A stretch of 38,181 bases of DNA. It comes from Halobacteriales archaeon QS_3_64_16. GTDB lineage: Archaea; Halobacteriota; Halobacteria; Halobacteriales; Halococcaceae. A model generated the notes under the pieces. The model saw nothing but the letters and a program-made list of their open reading frames with translations, ran no database searches and was not told the DNA's origin. The stretch covers positions 1-38,181 of the forward strand of contig PXRJ01000069.1 of assembly GCA_003021705.1 (NCBI GenBank), written 5' to 3'. Of this stretch, positions 23,427 through 31,620 are shown in pieces (position 1 is the first letter of the stretch; each line of letters starts with the position of its first letter). The position numbers and the translations under genes were made by a program.

Positions 23427-24476
23427 TCACGAGGTAGCGCCCTCCTGGTCGAGCACCGCTCGGGTGCCCTTCGAGAGGTCGTCGCCGGTCGAGAGATCGA
23501 GTGCGTCGACCTGGGCTTTGTAGTGATTTCGAACGGTGACGGTAGTGACCCCGGTGGCGTCGGCGACCGCTTCCTGCGTGCGTCTCTCATCACAGAGCAA
23601 GCCCGCGATGTAGAGCGCGCCGGCGGCAAAGCCCGTCGGGGACTTCCCCGAGAGCAGCCCTTCTGCGACGGTCGCGTCGATGACCTCCTTTGCCGTCGTT
23701 CCCACTATCTCGGGGAGTTCGAGCGCCGACCGGAATCGGGGCACGTACTCTTTGGGATCGACGGGCTCGAGGCCGAGTTCGAGTTCCCCTGCCAGATAAC
23801 GATAGGTCCGGCCGACCTGTGTGCGCTCGACGCGCGAGACTGTCGTAACCTCATCGAGCGACCGAGCGATGCCCTCGATGCGACACGCAGCGTATAGCAT
23901 GGCCGTGGCAGTGCCCTCGATCGAGCGCCCACGAACAAGGTCCTCGTCGAGCGCGCGACGATAGAGTACGCTCGCTACCTTCCGGACCGATTGCGGGAGT
24001 CCCAATGCCGAGGCCATGCGATGGATCTCGCCGAGTGCGGACTGGAGGGTGCGCTCGCTGGCCCCCGCGGTCTTGATGCGTTCGTTCCACTGCCGGAGTC
24101 GGGAGACTCGCTGGCGCTTGCGATCGGAGAGGGCCTGCCCGGTGGCGTCCGCGTCACGCCAATCGATCGTCGTCGACAGACCCTTGTCGTGTAACGTCGG
24201 GGTGACCGGCCCCCCGACACGAGATCTCTGCTGGCGCTCGTCGTAGTCGAAGGCGTGCCACTCGGGGCCGTGATCGATACGAGCGTCCTCGACAACGAGC
24301 CCGCATTCGGGACACACCAGTTCGCTGTCGTCACTTATCCTCACGGGTGTCACCTCGCACTCGGGGCAGACCGACGGTCGCTCTCGGTTTCGTTCTCGGG
24401 TGGGGGCTCGCTCTTGGGCTCGTCCTCGCTCTCGAGTTCGGGTTCGAGAGCCGGATCGAGGCGTTGGTGATCGCAT
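23427..24476 (-). CDS. tfb: Transcription initiation factor IIB (TFB)
   Basis: 349 residues. The N terminus is arginine-rich. The zinc ribbon (about 37-68) contains VCPECEVTPVRISDDSELVC, then PECGLVVEDARIDHGPEWHA. The B-reader/linker is FDYDERQQRSRVGGPVTPTL and DKGLSTTIDWRDADATG. Two cyclin folds follow (about 130-225 and 228-330) with VSRVERTQVGRTYRYLAGEL and EAVADATGVTTVTVRNHYKA. TFB recruits RNA polymerase to TBP-bound promoters; haloarchaea carry several TFBs with specialised regulons, and I cannot tell which this is. It lies 15 bases downstream of the small zinc protein. The start is chosen from the open frame; a shorter one is possible. Confidence 0.92.
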   Translation of the reverse strand: MRSPTPRSGSRTRTRERGRAQERAPTRERNRERPSVCPECEVTPVRISDDSELVCPECGLVVEDARIDHGPEWHAFDYDERQQRSRVGGPVTPTLHDKGLSTTIDWRDADATGQALSDRKRQRVSRLRQWNERIKTAGASERTLQSALGEIHRMASALGLPQSVRKVASVLYRRALDEDLVRGRSIEGTATAMLYAACRIEGIARSLDEVTTVSRVERTQVGRTYRYLAGELELGLEPVDPKEYVPRFRSALELPEIVGTTAKEVIDATVAEGLLSGKSPTGFAAGALYIAGLLCDERRTQEAVADATGVTTVTVRNHYKAQVDALDLSTGDDLSKGTRAVLDQEGATS

Positions 24477-24491
24477 GGGTGTCTCGGCTGG

Positions 24492-24647
24492 TCAGCGGCG
24501 TGGTGAGTGGGCCTCGCGGACCTCGCCCCTGTCGCGGATCTTGTCCTCACAGTTCGGGCAGACGCGGACCGTCTCCGATTCGGATGGGGCGAACACGCGA
24601 ACGTAGTTGTCCGTAACGAACCCCTCACAGTTCTCGCAGGCTGGCAT
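24492..24647 (-). CDS. Small zinc-finger protein (DUF7563-like)
   Basis: 51 residues from ATG at 24647: MPACENCEGFVTDNYVRVFA, then PSESETVRVCPNCEDKIRDR. Two CxxC pairs (CENC and CPNC) form a probable treble-clef or rubredoxin-like zinc site. Haloarchaea have many such mini-zinc proteins, some affecting motility and biofilm. It stops 15 bases before the TFB start on the same strand, so co-transcription is likely. Too short for strong family assignment but the cysteine spacing is convincing. Confidence 0.7.
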   Translation of the reverse strand: MPACENCEGFVTDNYVRVFAPSESETVRVCPNCEDKIRDRGEVREAHSPRR

Positions 24648-24754
24648 GGCTGGGCTGTGCTATACGCAAAGAGGAGTCCTAATCCTACCCGTTACTTGTG
24701 CACCCATCTCATAACAATCATGATTTGTCCAGGCGGTATGCGCCCATCGGCCGC

Positions 24755-25576
24755 TCACGGCGAGCTATAGTGGCTCAGGTGGGTTTCACACGCCTGCATC
24801 GCGCGTTCGACTCGCTGGCGTTCTCCTCTGAGCGTGTCAGCGAGGTCAGCAAGGTCGGCAAGCACCGGGTGTGTGACAGACAGCGACTGATAGAGATACT
24901 CAGTGAGGTCGAGATCGGAATCGATGGGCATCGGTCCGGGGAGGCCGTGGCTGTGTAGCGTCGTTTGTCGCTCGCTCACCAGCTCTTCGCAGCGATCCTC
25001 GGCTGTGAGCAGTTGCTCGTAGCTGTCGGCGAGCTCCACCGGCGACCACGACTCTAACGAGCGCGCGTCCAGGGTCTCGAGAGCACTGCCAAGTGCGGTG
25101 ATCGTCTCCTCAGCGGTTTGCAGGCTTTCGGTCTCCCGGGTAAGAACCGTGAGAAAAGTCGTTCGCCGGGTGCAGGCCTCTCGGCTCGCCGTAAGGAGCT
25201 GCTCGCGGAGCGAACGAGTGAACTGATCACCGGTCAGTACCGCGCCAGCGACCTCGGGTCCGAACTCCTCGGCGAGGGACTCAGCGAGCGAATCGTCGTA
25301 TTCGTCCTCGTAGTGGGACATACTCATGACGCTTTCGCGGTAGGCGTCCTGGACGCGTCGAAGCCGATCGTCCGAGTGTGATTGCTTCACCAGTGTTCGT
25401 TGAGCCGCGCTTTGCCGCCCATGGGCACTGCTAGTCCGATGTTCCGGTGGTTCGATCGTGGTAACATGGGTACGGAACGCCTCGAACGCGTCGCGTTCGG
25501 TGAGTGTTCGCTCACGTTCGGTAGCCAGTATTTCCAGGGCGGATCGGACGGCGGCTGGAACGAACTGTGTAGCCAT
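24755..25576 (-). CDS. DUF7260-like coiled-coil protein
   Basis: 273 residues, mostly helical and charged: RSALEILATERERTLTERDA, LRRVQDAYRESVMSMSHYED, EEFGPEVAGAVLTGDQFTRS, then HPVLADLADLADTLRGERQR and VERAMQACETHLSHY. Heptad-like patterns suggest coiled coils; no transmembrane helix or enzyme motif is seen. It fits haloarchaeal DUF7260 family proteins of unknown function. A TATA-like element (CATATAAA, 25645-25652) lies about 70 bases upstream, giving a leadered message. Family assignment is from overall pattern and is tentative. Confidence 0.6.
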   Translation of the reverse strand: MATQFVPAAVRSALEILATERERTLTERDAFEAFRTHVTTIEPPEHRTSSAHGRQSAAQRTLVKQSHSDDRLRRVQDAYRESVMSMSHYEDEYDDSLAESLAEEFGPEVAGAVLTGDQFTRSLREQLLTASREACTRRTTFLTVLTRETESLQTAEETITALGSALETLDARSLESWSPVELADSYEQLLTAEDRCEELVSERQTTLHSHGLPGPMPIDSDLDLTEYLYQSLSVTHPVLADLADLADTLRGERQRVERAMQACETHLSHYSSP

Positions 25577-25644
25577 AACTCATCCTCTCGGCCGTACTAG
25601 CCACTCCCCTCGCGTAAGTAAACACCCCTCTCGCGTGCCAGTAG

Positions 25645-25652
25645 TTTATATG
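25645..25652 (-). promoter_or_regulatory. TATA-like element for the DUF7260-like gene
   Basis: The minus strand reads CATATAAA about 70 bases upstream of the ATG at 25576. It is a good haloarchaeal TATA match and would give an untranslated leader of about 45 bases. Confidence 0.35.
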
Positions 25653-25875
25653 AGTAACAGAGTGTGCCGGTAATTGATTGTACGCACCTCTGCTAACTTA
25701 GCGGTAAAGAAGATCCCAGAGTACAGGGTCTCATCCCGGCAGAATAGATCATAGTACGGGACTGACATCGCGTTTTCACCTCCGATCTGCTTAGTACATT
25801 CTAGACAGTATCGAAACGAGCGGATCAGGACTAAACGCGATCGGGCGCTTTCACTTCCCCACCCGTGGCAGGCAC

Positions 25876-25916
25876 AATCGTTTATTTATCGGCTCCGTAT
25901 GCTCTGATGCGGAGGA
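25876..25916 (+). promoter_or_regulatory. TATA element and Shine-Dalgarno upstream of the DUF5789 gene
   Basis: GTTTATTTATC is a clear AT-rich TATA candidate. GCGGAGGAATAG contains a GGAGG ribosome binding site about eight bases before the GTG start at 25924. The two together support GTG as the true start. Confidence 0.5.
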
Positions 25917-25923
25917 ATAGATA

Positions 25924-26334
25924 GTGACTACCGACGGTACCGAGCGTCGCGAGCAGGGCATCGAATTCGGCGGTCTCGAGGCGGCACTCGCCACACAGCA
26001 GTACCCGACCACGACCACCGAAGTGCTCGCGGCCCACGGCGAGCACGAACTCACGATTCCGAACGGGATGCGGACGCTCCGGGAGGTACTCGGCCCCCTC
26101 GACGACGGCGAGCACGACGCTGATACGACCGAGACGTCCTATGAGTCGCCCGAGGAGGTCCAGGGGATGATCCTCAACGCGGTCGGTGATGACGCGATCG
26201 GGCGCAAGGGATACACCGACCGCGAGCACAAACGCGCGAGGAAGAGCAGCGGAGAGGAAACGAGCCGTTCTGAGTCGGCTCGACTACCCTGTCCTCGGCC
26301 GAGAGGGAGAGAGAGCGTATCGAAGCCCGACTAG
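25924..26334 (+). CDS. DUF5789 family protein with an extended tail
   Basis: 136 residues from GTG at 25924. Residues 12-95 fit DUF5789: GIEFGGLEAALATQQYPTTT, EVLAAHGEHELTIPNGMRTL, then EEVQGMILNAVGDDAIGRKG and YTDRE. The domain is small, acidic and of unknown function, common in haloarchaea. The last 40 residues are Arg/Ser-rich with no family similarity (KRARKSSGEETSRSESARLP), which may be a natural tail or the result of a late frameshift. Start supported by a nearby Shine-Dalgarno. Confidence 0.65.
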   Translation: MTTDGTERREQGIEFGGLEAALATQQYPTTTTEVLAAHGEHELTIPNGMRTLREVLGPLDDGEHDADTTETSYESPEEVQGMILNAVGDDAIGRKGYTDREHKRARKSSGEETSRSESARLPCPRPRGRESVSKPD

Positions 26335-26463
26335 CGATCGGTTGTTCTTGGCTACTCCCTACGTGACTTTGGATCGTTAGCTACGGATCGGCCTGAATGG
26401 CGAGAACGTTAGCCGCAATCCGGGTAAAAATCCGGCCCCCAACTACGAATCGAGGACGATACA

Positions 26464-27792
26464 GTGGAGAAACGAGATTACGCGATCCTGAGCGGGATAG
26501 CAGTGCTCGCGATCACTGTCGGGGGGTTCGCGACGAATCAACCACTGAGCGAGTATCTCGTGAGCGGAACGACAGAGACCGCCAATACGGCGGTGATGAT
26601 GGCCTGGATCATTTGGTGGGCCTTGGTCGCCGGCTTCGCGATCGCTGGTGGCGTCGAGGCCTGGATATCGACCGAGACGGTCTCGGAGCTGCTCGAAGGT
26701 CATAGCCTGCGCGAGTTGGGCTATGGCACCTTCTTCGGGTTCATCTCCTCGTCGTGTTCCTATTCGGCGGTCGCGACCGCGAAGAACTTCCTCAAGCAGG
26801 GAGCTTCGGCCGCGGCGGCACTGGGAGCCTATATGTTCGCCGCAACGAACCTGGTCATCGAGATCGGGATCGTCATCTGGCTCCTGTTGGGTTGGCAGTT
26901 CTTACTGGCGGATTTCCTCGGCGGCCTACTGCTGATCGGCCTGATGACCGTCGGGTTCGTCTACGTCGTGCCCGACGAAATGGTCGGACAGGCTAAACAG
27001 AACGCGGTCGGTGGCAGGGAGCCGACCGAACAGGACCCGGTTTGTGGGATAGAAGTAAACCCCGACGAGACCGATCACGTCGTTGAGACCGACGGCGGGA
27101 CCCACTACTTCTGTTCGGAAAGCTGTGCGGAGAGCTTCGATCCCGAGGAAGCGAACACCACGATCAAAGACAGCATCACCTCGAAGCAAGGCTGGAAGCG
27201 CCTCGCGGACAAGCAATGGAAGGAATGGAGCATGCTCTGGGAGGACATCGCGATCGGCTTCGTTTTTGCAGGGATCCTCGCGGGCTTCGTCCCCGATTCG
27301 GCCTGGACCGCGCTGTTCGCAAACGAGATCTTAGGGTTACCTGCCTTCGTCGTCTGGACGACGATCCTGGGTGCGTTCATCGGGGTCGCGACGTTCGTCT
27401 GCTCGGTCGGGAACGTCCTCTTCGCGACGGTGCTTTGGACCGAGGGGCTCTCCTTCGGGGGCGTGCTCAGTTATATCTTCGCCGATCTCATCATCCCGCC
27501 GCTCATGGACGCCTATCGGGGCTACTACGGCGGCACCTTCGCCGCGATCCTCTCGGGGATTATCTTCGTCGCCGCCGTGATCTCGGGCTTAGTGGTCTAT
27601 ATCGTCTTCGCGAGCCTCGATCTGATCCCGCCGCGTGCGGGGACACGGATCGCCGAAATCGCGATCGAGCTCGACTATAAGGCCGTGTTGAACGTGCTCG
27701 CGACCGGCCTCTTCGTCGTCCTCTACTACCTCCATCGGGACTCCTCGATGGATAGTGGGGCGAGCGGCGGCCAGGGATCGGCAGCGGACTGA
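26464..27792 (+). CDS. ArsP/COG0701-type permease with embedded YHS metal-binding domain
   Basis: 442 residues from GTG 26464 (GAGGA ribosome site ten bases upstream). About eight or nine hydrophobic segments form two halves. The first half has SSSCSYSAVATAKNFLKQGA (Cys98) and the second FIGVATFVCSVGNVLFATVL (Cys313), matching paired cysteine motifs of COG0701/ArsP-like permeases. Between the halves (about 188-232) lies a YHS-like module, DPVCGIEVNPDETDHVVETD, then HYFCSESCAESFDPEE. YHS and TRASH modules bind metals such as Cu in transporters and copper ATPases. The permease probably moves a metal or metalloid species; direction and substrate are inferred. It sits 5' to a DUF326 protein and near a TRASH regulator. 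Confidence 0.85.
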   Translation: MEKRDYAILSGIAVLAITVGGFATNQPLSEYLVSGTTETANTAVMMAWIIWWALVAGFAIAGGVEAWISTETVSELLEGHSLRELGYGTFFGFISSSCSYSAVATAKNFLKQGASAAAALGAYMFAATNLVIEIGIVIWLLLGWQFLLADFLGGLLLIGLMTVGFVYVVPDEMVGQAKQNAVGGREPTEQDPVCGIEVNPDETDHVVETDGGTHYFCSESCAESFDPEEANTTIKDSITSKQGWKRLADKQWKEWSMLWEDIAIGFVFAGILAGFVPDSAWTALFANEILGLPAFVVWTTILGAFIGVATFVCSVGNVLFATVLWTEGLSFGGVLSYIFADLIIPPLMDAYRGYYGGTFAAILSGIIFVAAVISGLVVYIVFASLDLIPPRAGTRIAEIAIELDYKAVLNVLATGLFVVLYYLHRDSSMDSGASGGQGSAAD

Positions 27793-28015
27793 TCGCTTCG
27801 AGCACCCTCGTTTTCAGGTCCTGAATCGAGACTCCGAGATGCGTCGCCGGCGAAGTGCCCCGAGCCGGCCGTCTTCGGTGCCCATTACGTACTAAGCGCT
27901 AGGAAAGACGCTTGGCTGGCCGAACGCGATCGCTGGAAGCGTTCGAGCCGCCGAAAAAGGGTCGTGATTCCATGTCGTCTCCCGGCGGACGGCCTCTCCG
28001 GTAGCTATCGCGTCG

Positions 28016-28353
28016 TTAGGCGGTTGCCCGGCAGGACTCGGCGCACTGGGGCAGGATCTCCCACAGACCTGGCAGTGCTCGTGATCGTGGCTTTCGCACT
28101 CTTCAGCACAGGCCTCGCACGCTTGTGCACAGGCTTCGGCGATCTGAGAGTTGAAATCCGAGCCGCGCGTACACAGACGCGCACACAACGGGGCGATGTC
28201 TGCGACGTCCCGGCACAGACGGATACACTCGGCCATCCCCTCGCCGTGGTCCGCACACTCCTCGGCGCACCACTCACAGACTTCGACGGCTTCGGTGCAG
28301 CTATCGACGCACTGTTCCATCTCGTCGCTCAGACCGACCTGTTGTGCTGCCAT
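28016..28353 (-). pseudogene. DUF326 cysteine-rich four-helix copper-binding protein, frameshifted near its end
   Basis: From ATG at 28353 (MAAQQVGLSDEMEQCVDSCT) the protein has regularly spaced cysteines (VCEWCAEECADHGEGMAECI, then RLCRDVADIAPLCARLC and ACAQACEACAEECESHDHEH). DUF326 proteins form four-helix bundles that store or sequester copper through cysteine thiolates. After CQVCG the frame is lost near 28058-28063. Restoring one G (GGGAG to GGGGAG) gives LPQCAESCRATA and a stop at 28016-28018, the standard family end. In the unrepaired frame an unrelated tail runs to 27892. Repaired length is 112 residues with 17 cysteines. The lesion removes only the last two cysteines, so partial function is possible. 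Confidence 0.8.
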
Positions 28354-28677
28354 TGCACACGGGAAGACGAGCGGGTCCGTTTCCCGCTTTGCGGGTAAGG
28401 AAACATAGTCGTTCCGCGAGTCGATTCGAAGTTCGTTAGGCGATCGGCTCGATCGCACTCCCAGCGATACCGTCCCACCGGCGAGAAGAATACGGAGGGG
28501 CGATACGGCATCGATTTCGTTTCCCAAGGCGAGCGAATCCAGAGGGAGGGCAACGGACCCCGCCGACCGGAGGGCCCACCGCCTCGGTGAAATCGTCCCT
28601 ACCGTATGGCCCGCCTCACCGAGTGCTTCGTGTGCAGGCCGCGAGGTCATTATCGATGTGCCCTACTGCGATTGTGT
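28354..28677. other. 324-base spacer between the DUF326 and small membrane-protein genes
   Basis: Open frames upstream of each gene show no family features. One small hairpin CCCGC-TTT-GCGGG (28383-28395) lies about 30 bases upstream of the DUF326 ATG and could be an operator or a leader structure. No other element is recognised. Confidence 0.4.
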
Positions 28678-28842
28678 ATGGATCCGCGACTCCTCGGCGG
28701 CGGTGTAACGACTGGTATCGGCGGGGTTATCCTGTATGCGGTTATCGGTGGCGTGATCTTCGGATTCCCGGGATCGGCGTTCGTGCTCGCGACCGTCTCA
28801 GTGGTCAGTGGCGTGCTCGGGGCGCTCTCCTTCAGGGACTGA
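28678..28842 (+). CDS. Small two-span membrane protein
   Basis: 54 residues from ATG at 28678: MDPRLLGGGVTTGIGGVILY, AVIGGVIFGFPGSAFVLATV, then SVVSGVLGALSFRD. It is almost wholly hydrophobic, with two glycine-rich helices. In-frame sequence upstream (from 28606) is not hydrophobic and has no family resemblance, so the shorter start is preferred. Function unknown; location next to the metal cluster may be incidental. Confidence 0.6.
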   Translation: MDPRLLGGGVTTGIGGVILYAVIGGVIFGFPGSAFVLATVSVVSGVLGALSFRD

Positions 28843-28995
28843 CCCGCTACCAACGGGTGGAGCGAACGGAAAGGGCCCCACTCACCGGCTGCGATAGGTA
28901 CTTAGGTACTATCCTCGTCGAGCAGCGAGCGAACGGTGACCTCCATGTGACGAAAAGGGAAGAGTCACTATCGTAGCTCCACGAGTCTCCCGGAA

Positions 28996-29673
28996 ATGGG
29001 AACTATCGTCGAAGCCATCGTCCCGGCCGGCGAGTTCGCGCTCCGGGAAACCACCGAAGCGCTCAAGGACATCACCTTCCGGCTCGAACGCGTCATCGCG
29101 CAGGATCCCGATCGCATCATGCCTTTCATGTGGGTAACCGGCACAGATCGGGACCTGTTCGAGGACGCACTCGACGACGATTCGAGCGTCGAGAGCTTCG
29201 AACTGGTGACCGACCTCGATAGCAAGTGGCTCTATCAGATGAACTGGATCGACCGCATCCAGACGCTCGTCCACACTATCGTCGAGGAAGAGGCCGTGTT
29301 GCTTGAAGCCAAGGGTTCCAGGGAGACCTGGGAGCTGAAGTTCCTCTTCCTTGAACGCGATGGGATCAGACGCGTCCAGGAGCACTTCGACGAAGCCGGC
29401 ATGGACTTCGACGCCCAGCGGATCTACGACCAGCGCGATGGGTCCTTAGGGAGCCACGGCCTCACCGAGAAACAACACCGCGCGCTCACGCTTGCCCTCG
29501 ATGCGGGCTACTACGAGGTGCCACGACGGGCCAACGCCGTGCAACTCGCTTCCGAACTCGGCATCTCCCACCAATCGCTCTCCGAGCAGCTCCGGCGGGC
29601 CCACGGGACGGTCGTCGCCAACACCGTCGGCATGAGCACGTCGGTACTGAGCGAGGACGACCTCGAGGATTGA
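28996..29673 (+). CDS. Bacterio-opsin-activator-type HTH regulator (intact)
   Basis: 225 residues. The N-terminal region (MGTIVEAIVPAGEFALRETT, then FRLERVIAQDPDRIMPFMWV and TDRDLFEDALDDDSSVESFE) is the usual haloarchaeal sensor-like domain. WLYQMNWIDRIQTLVHTIVE follows. The C-terminal HTH_10 is GLTEKQHRALTLALDAGYYE, then NAVQLASELGISHQSLSEQL and RRAHGTVVANTVG. Such proteins are DNA-binding transcription factors; the signal is unknown. It is paralogous to the broken copy at 22079-22818 and provides the reference that reveals that gene's frameshift. It is monocistronic on the plus strand. Confidence 0.9.
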   Translation: MGTIVEAIVPAGEFALRETTEALKDITFRLERVIAQDPDRIMPFMWVTGTDRDLFEDALDDDSSVESFELVTDLDSKWLYQMNWIDRIQTLVHTIVEEEAVLLEAKGSRETWELKFLFLERDGIRRVQEHFDEAGMDFDAQRIYDQRDGSLGSHGLTEKQHRALTLALDAGYYEVPRRANAVQLASELGISHQSLSEQLRRAHGTVVANTVGMSTSVLSEDDLED

Positions 29674-29736
29674 ATTACAGGGCGGCCACCAAGGGAAAGG
29701 GGGAGTACGGAACGATTCATACGATGCCGGGAACGG

Positions 29737-30509
29737 TCAGCGAACGGCGATCGTCGCCCCAGGACTGGGCTCGTCGAACAGCCGTGCCGCAGAGCCCCCT
29801 CGCTGGACGGTCTCCACGTAGGGATCCTCGCCGCCCGCCGAGCCGGGAGCCACCACCAGATTGCCCTCACCGACCTCGAAGACGGCGTCCCTGTAGAGCG
29901 CGGTTCTGGTTCGCGAATCGATCTCGACGGTGAGTCGTTCCTGTTCGGAATCGAACTCCGGGTCGCGGATCGAGGTCTTGAGATTGCCGTAGCCATCGAC
30001 ATGACAGACGGCCGCTTTGGGCTTCGGGGGGATGCTCTCGACCGATAGCTCCTCGCCCAGTGGGTCCAGGTTCCCGGCGGCGATCTCGGCGATACGCGCC
30101 AGGAAGAAACCTCGCGAGCGGAACTGCGAGCCCTCTCTCGGCGCGTCTACCGCACGGAACTCCCGAACGTGATCCCTGACGAACGAGAGGTTATACCCGC
30201 CGTCGATCGCCAGAACGGGGACTCCACTGTCGAGTTCGAGATAGCAGAGCCCCTCCCCCTCGTTCGATTGCCTCGGGGTGCTATCCTCGGCCCATGGGGC
30301 GGTGTTCGAGTAGATCGTGAGGCCCTCGAAGGCGAGGTTGTGCACCCCGAGCTGTTCGATCCAGAAGCCCGTCGCGATGTCGAGAACGGCCGAACGGCAG
30401 TGGTCTGTACGTCGATAGCTCTGTTCTCGCTTTGCAAGCGGTGGACGACCTCCGAGAAAGCCGGGTCAGCCTTGCCGTAGTCGGCGATCAGGTGAACGAA
30501 AGGGTTCAT
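29737..30509 (-). pseudogene. DUF62 SAM hydroxide adenosyltransferase family gene, frameshifted
   Basis: ATG at 30509 starts MNPFVHLIADYGKADPAFSE, then VVHRLQSENRAIDVQTTAVR and PFST. One base is missing near 30376-30380; restoring it continues IATGFWIEQLGVHNLAFEGL, then LCYLELDSGVPVLAIDGGYN and HVDGYGNLKTSI, to a stop at 29737-29739. Both halves fit the DUF62 family (SAM-dependent enzymes hydrolysing SAM with water as nucleophile, related to fluorinase). The ADYG segment supplies the conserved Asp and the C-terminal half the beta-barrel domain. Repaired length of about 257 residues is normal. A start inside the second half (GTG at 30343) would lack the SAM-binding part. Confidence 0.8.
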
Positions 30510-30615
30510 GAGAGGACTCAAGCGCTACATACAGAGCGATAATAAGCGCGGCGATGGCTCGTCGGCAGTTCGAGTCGGGGTCTCTTGTCGATAGCTCGGC
30601 CGATCGGTCACTCGG

Positions 30616-30792
30616 TCACTCAGTGAACTCCGGCGCTATGACCTCCTCGATCGGGGCGACGTCCTCGCCGCTACACTCCGGGCAGCGTTCGTAATTCTTC
30701 CCGAGGGGACTGCCACAGTTCCGACAGGCGTACCGACCCGACCGGCCCTCCTCGCCCGCCCCCTCCCGTCTGACGTCGTCGACCAGGCTCAT
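30616..30792 (-). CDS. Small zinc-ribbon protein
   Basis: 58 residues from ATG at 30792: MSLVDDVRREGAGEEGRSGR, then YACRNCGSPLGKNYERCPEC and an acidic end. Two CxxC pairs (CRNC, CPEC) make a rubredoxin-like zinc ribbon. The longer frame upstream (from 30918) lacks family features. Function unknown; could bind nucleic acid or protein. It is divergent from the TRASH regulator. Confidence 0.7.
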   Translation of the reverse strand: MSLVDDVRREGAGEEGRSGRYACRNCGSPLGKNYERCPECSGEDVAPIEEVIAPEFTE

Positions 30793-30898
30793 GTATGTGA
30801 ACGAGTACCTACCGCTATTTGGGCGTGTTCCAGGCACTTGCAAGCTGTGGGGTTCCATGGGAAGGTCTTGCTCGCCCTCCTCCCCTCCCCCGCGGTAG

Positions 30899-31474
30899 CG
30901 ACCTGGCATCGACAACATCGACCGGGAGATACTAGAGTCGCTCGTCGAGGGCGCCCGCCGACCCTACCGGAAGATCGCGCCAGCGGTCGATCGCTCGCCG
31001 CCGACGGTCTCCGAGCGGATCGAGCGCCTCGAAGGCCTGGGAATCATCGAAGGCTTTTCCCTCGACATCGATCGCTCGATGCTCGTCGAGGGTACGACCG
31101 TACTGATCGAACTCGAGGTCGCCCCCGGCGAGGCCGAGGCGGTGGCCGAGGACCTCGTCCCCGTAATCGAACACGTCGTCGAGACGGTAGACGGCGCAGT
31201 TCAGGGACTGGCACACAGGGGAGAGGAGGAAATCCGCGAACCGCTCGCCGAGGAGATCGACGCCGAGAGTATCCGGGAGTACTCGGTGCGATTAGTACCG
31301 GCGTCGCACTGGGAGCCGACGCTCGGGGAAATGTCGGTCGGCATCGAGTGTGTGGTCTGCGGAAAGTCCGTCGACAGCGGCGGCGTTTCGATCGATCTGG
31401 GCGAGGATTCCTACGAGGTCTGTTGTTTTTTCTGTGTCACCGAGATCGAAGCCCAGTACGAACAGCTCAGCTAG
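30899..31474 (+). CDS. Lrp/AsnC-type HTH regulator with C-terminal TRASH metal-sensor; no canonical start seen
   Basis: The HTH portion is fully readable (NIDREILESLVEGARRPYRK, then IAPAVDRSPPTVSERIERLE and GLGIIEGFSLDIDRSMLVEG), followed by an Lrp-like alpha/beta domain. The TRASH-type module IECVVCGKSVDSGGVSIDLG, then SYEVCCFFCVTEIEAQYEQL, ends it. Such proteins sense metals, notably copper, and control efflux or storage genes in haloarchaea. The frame opens after TAG 30896-30898, but the first ATG is 31079, inside the domain; no in-frame ATG, GTG or TTG precedes the HTH. Either the start was mutated (PGIDNIDRE would normally follow Met), the gene is frameshifted upstream, or a non-standard start is used. 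Initiation at 31079 would delete the HTH. Confidence 0.7.
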   Translation, partial: RPGIDNIDREILESLVEGARRPYRKIAPAVDRSPPTVSERIERLEGLGIIEGFSLDIDRSMLVEGTTVLIELEVAPGEAEAVAEDLVPVIEHVVETVDGAVQGLAHRGEEEIREPLAEEIDAESIREYSVRLVPASHWEPTLGEMSVGIECVVCGKSVDSGGVSIDLGEDSYEVCCFFCVTEIEAQYEQLS

Positions 31475-31620
31475 GCCGCCGAGAACACGTAGTTCCCCTG
31501 GGCAGTACCCGGCGAACGGTATGCCGTCGGCGGGACGAACGCAGCCGACATCGGTCCGGGTCGATCGCCACTCTCCTCTCACTGGGGACGAGCCCCCTCT
31601 CTCCGTTCTCCCCTGGAGCT

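Larger units (their letters stand above)
25577..25923. other. 347-base divergent intergenic region with promoters on both strands
   Basis: No gene is visible; the stretch is visibly AT-richer than its surroundings. It holds the minus-strand TATA element near 25645-25652 and the plus-strand GTTTATTTATC (about 25876-25890) serving the DUF5789 gene. The rest (25660-25860) shows no repeat or RNA gene. Confidence 0.5.
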
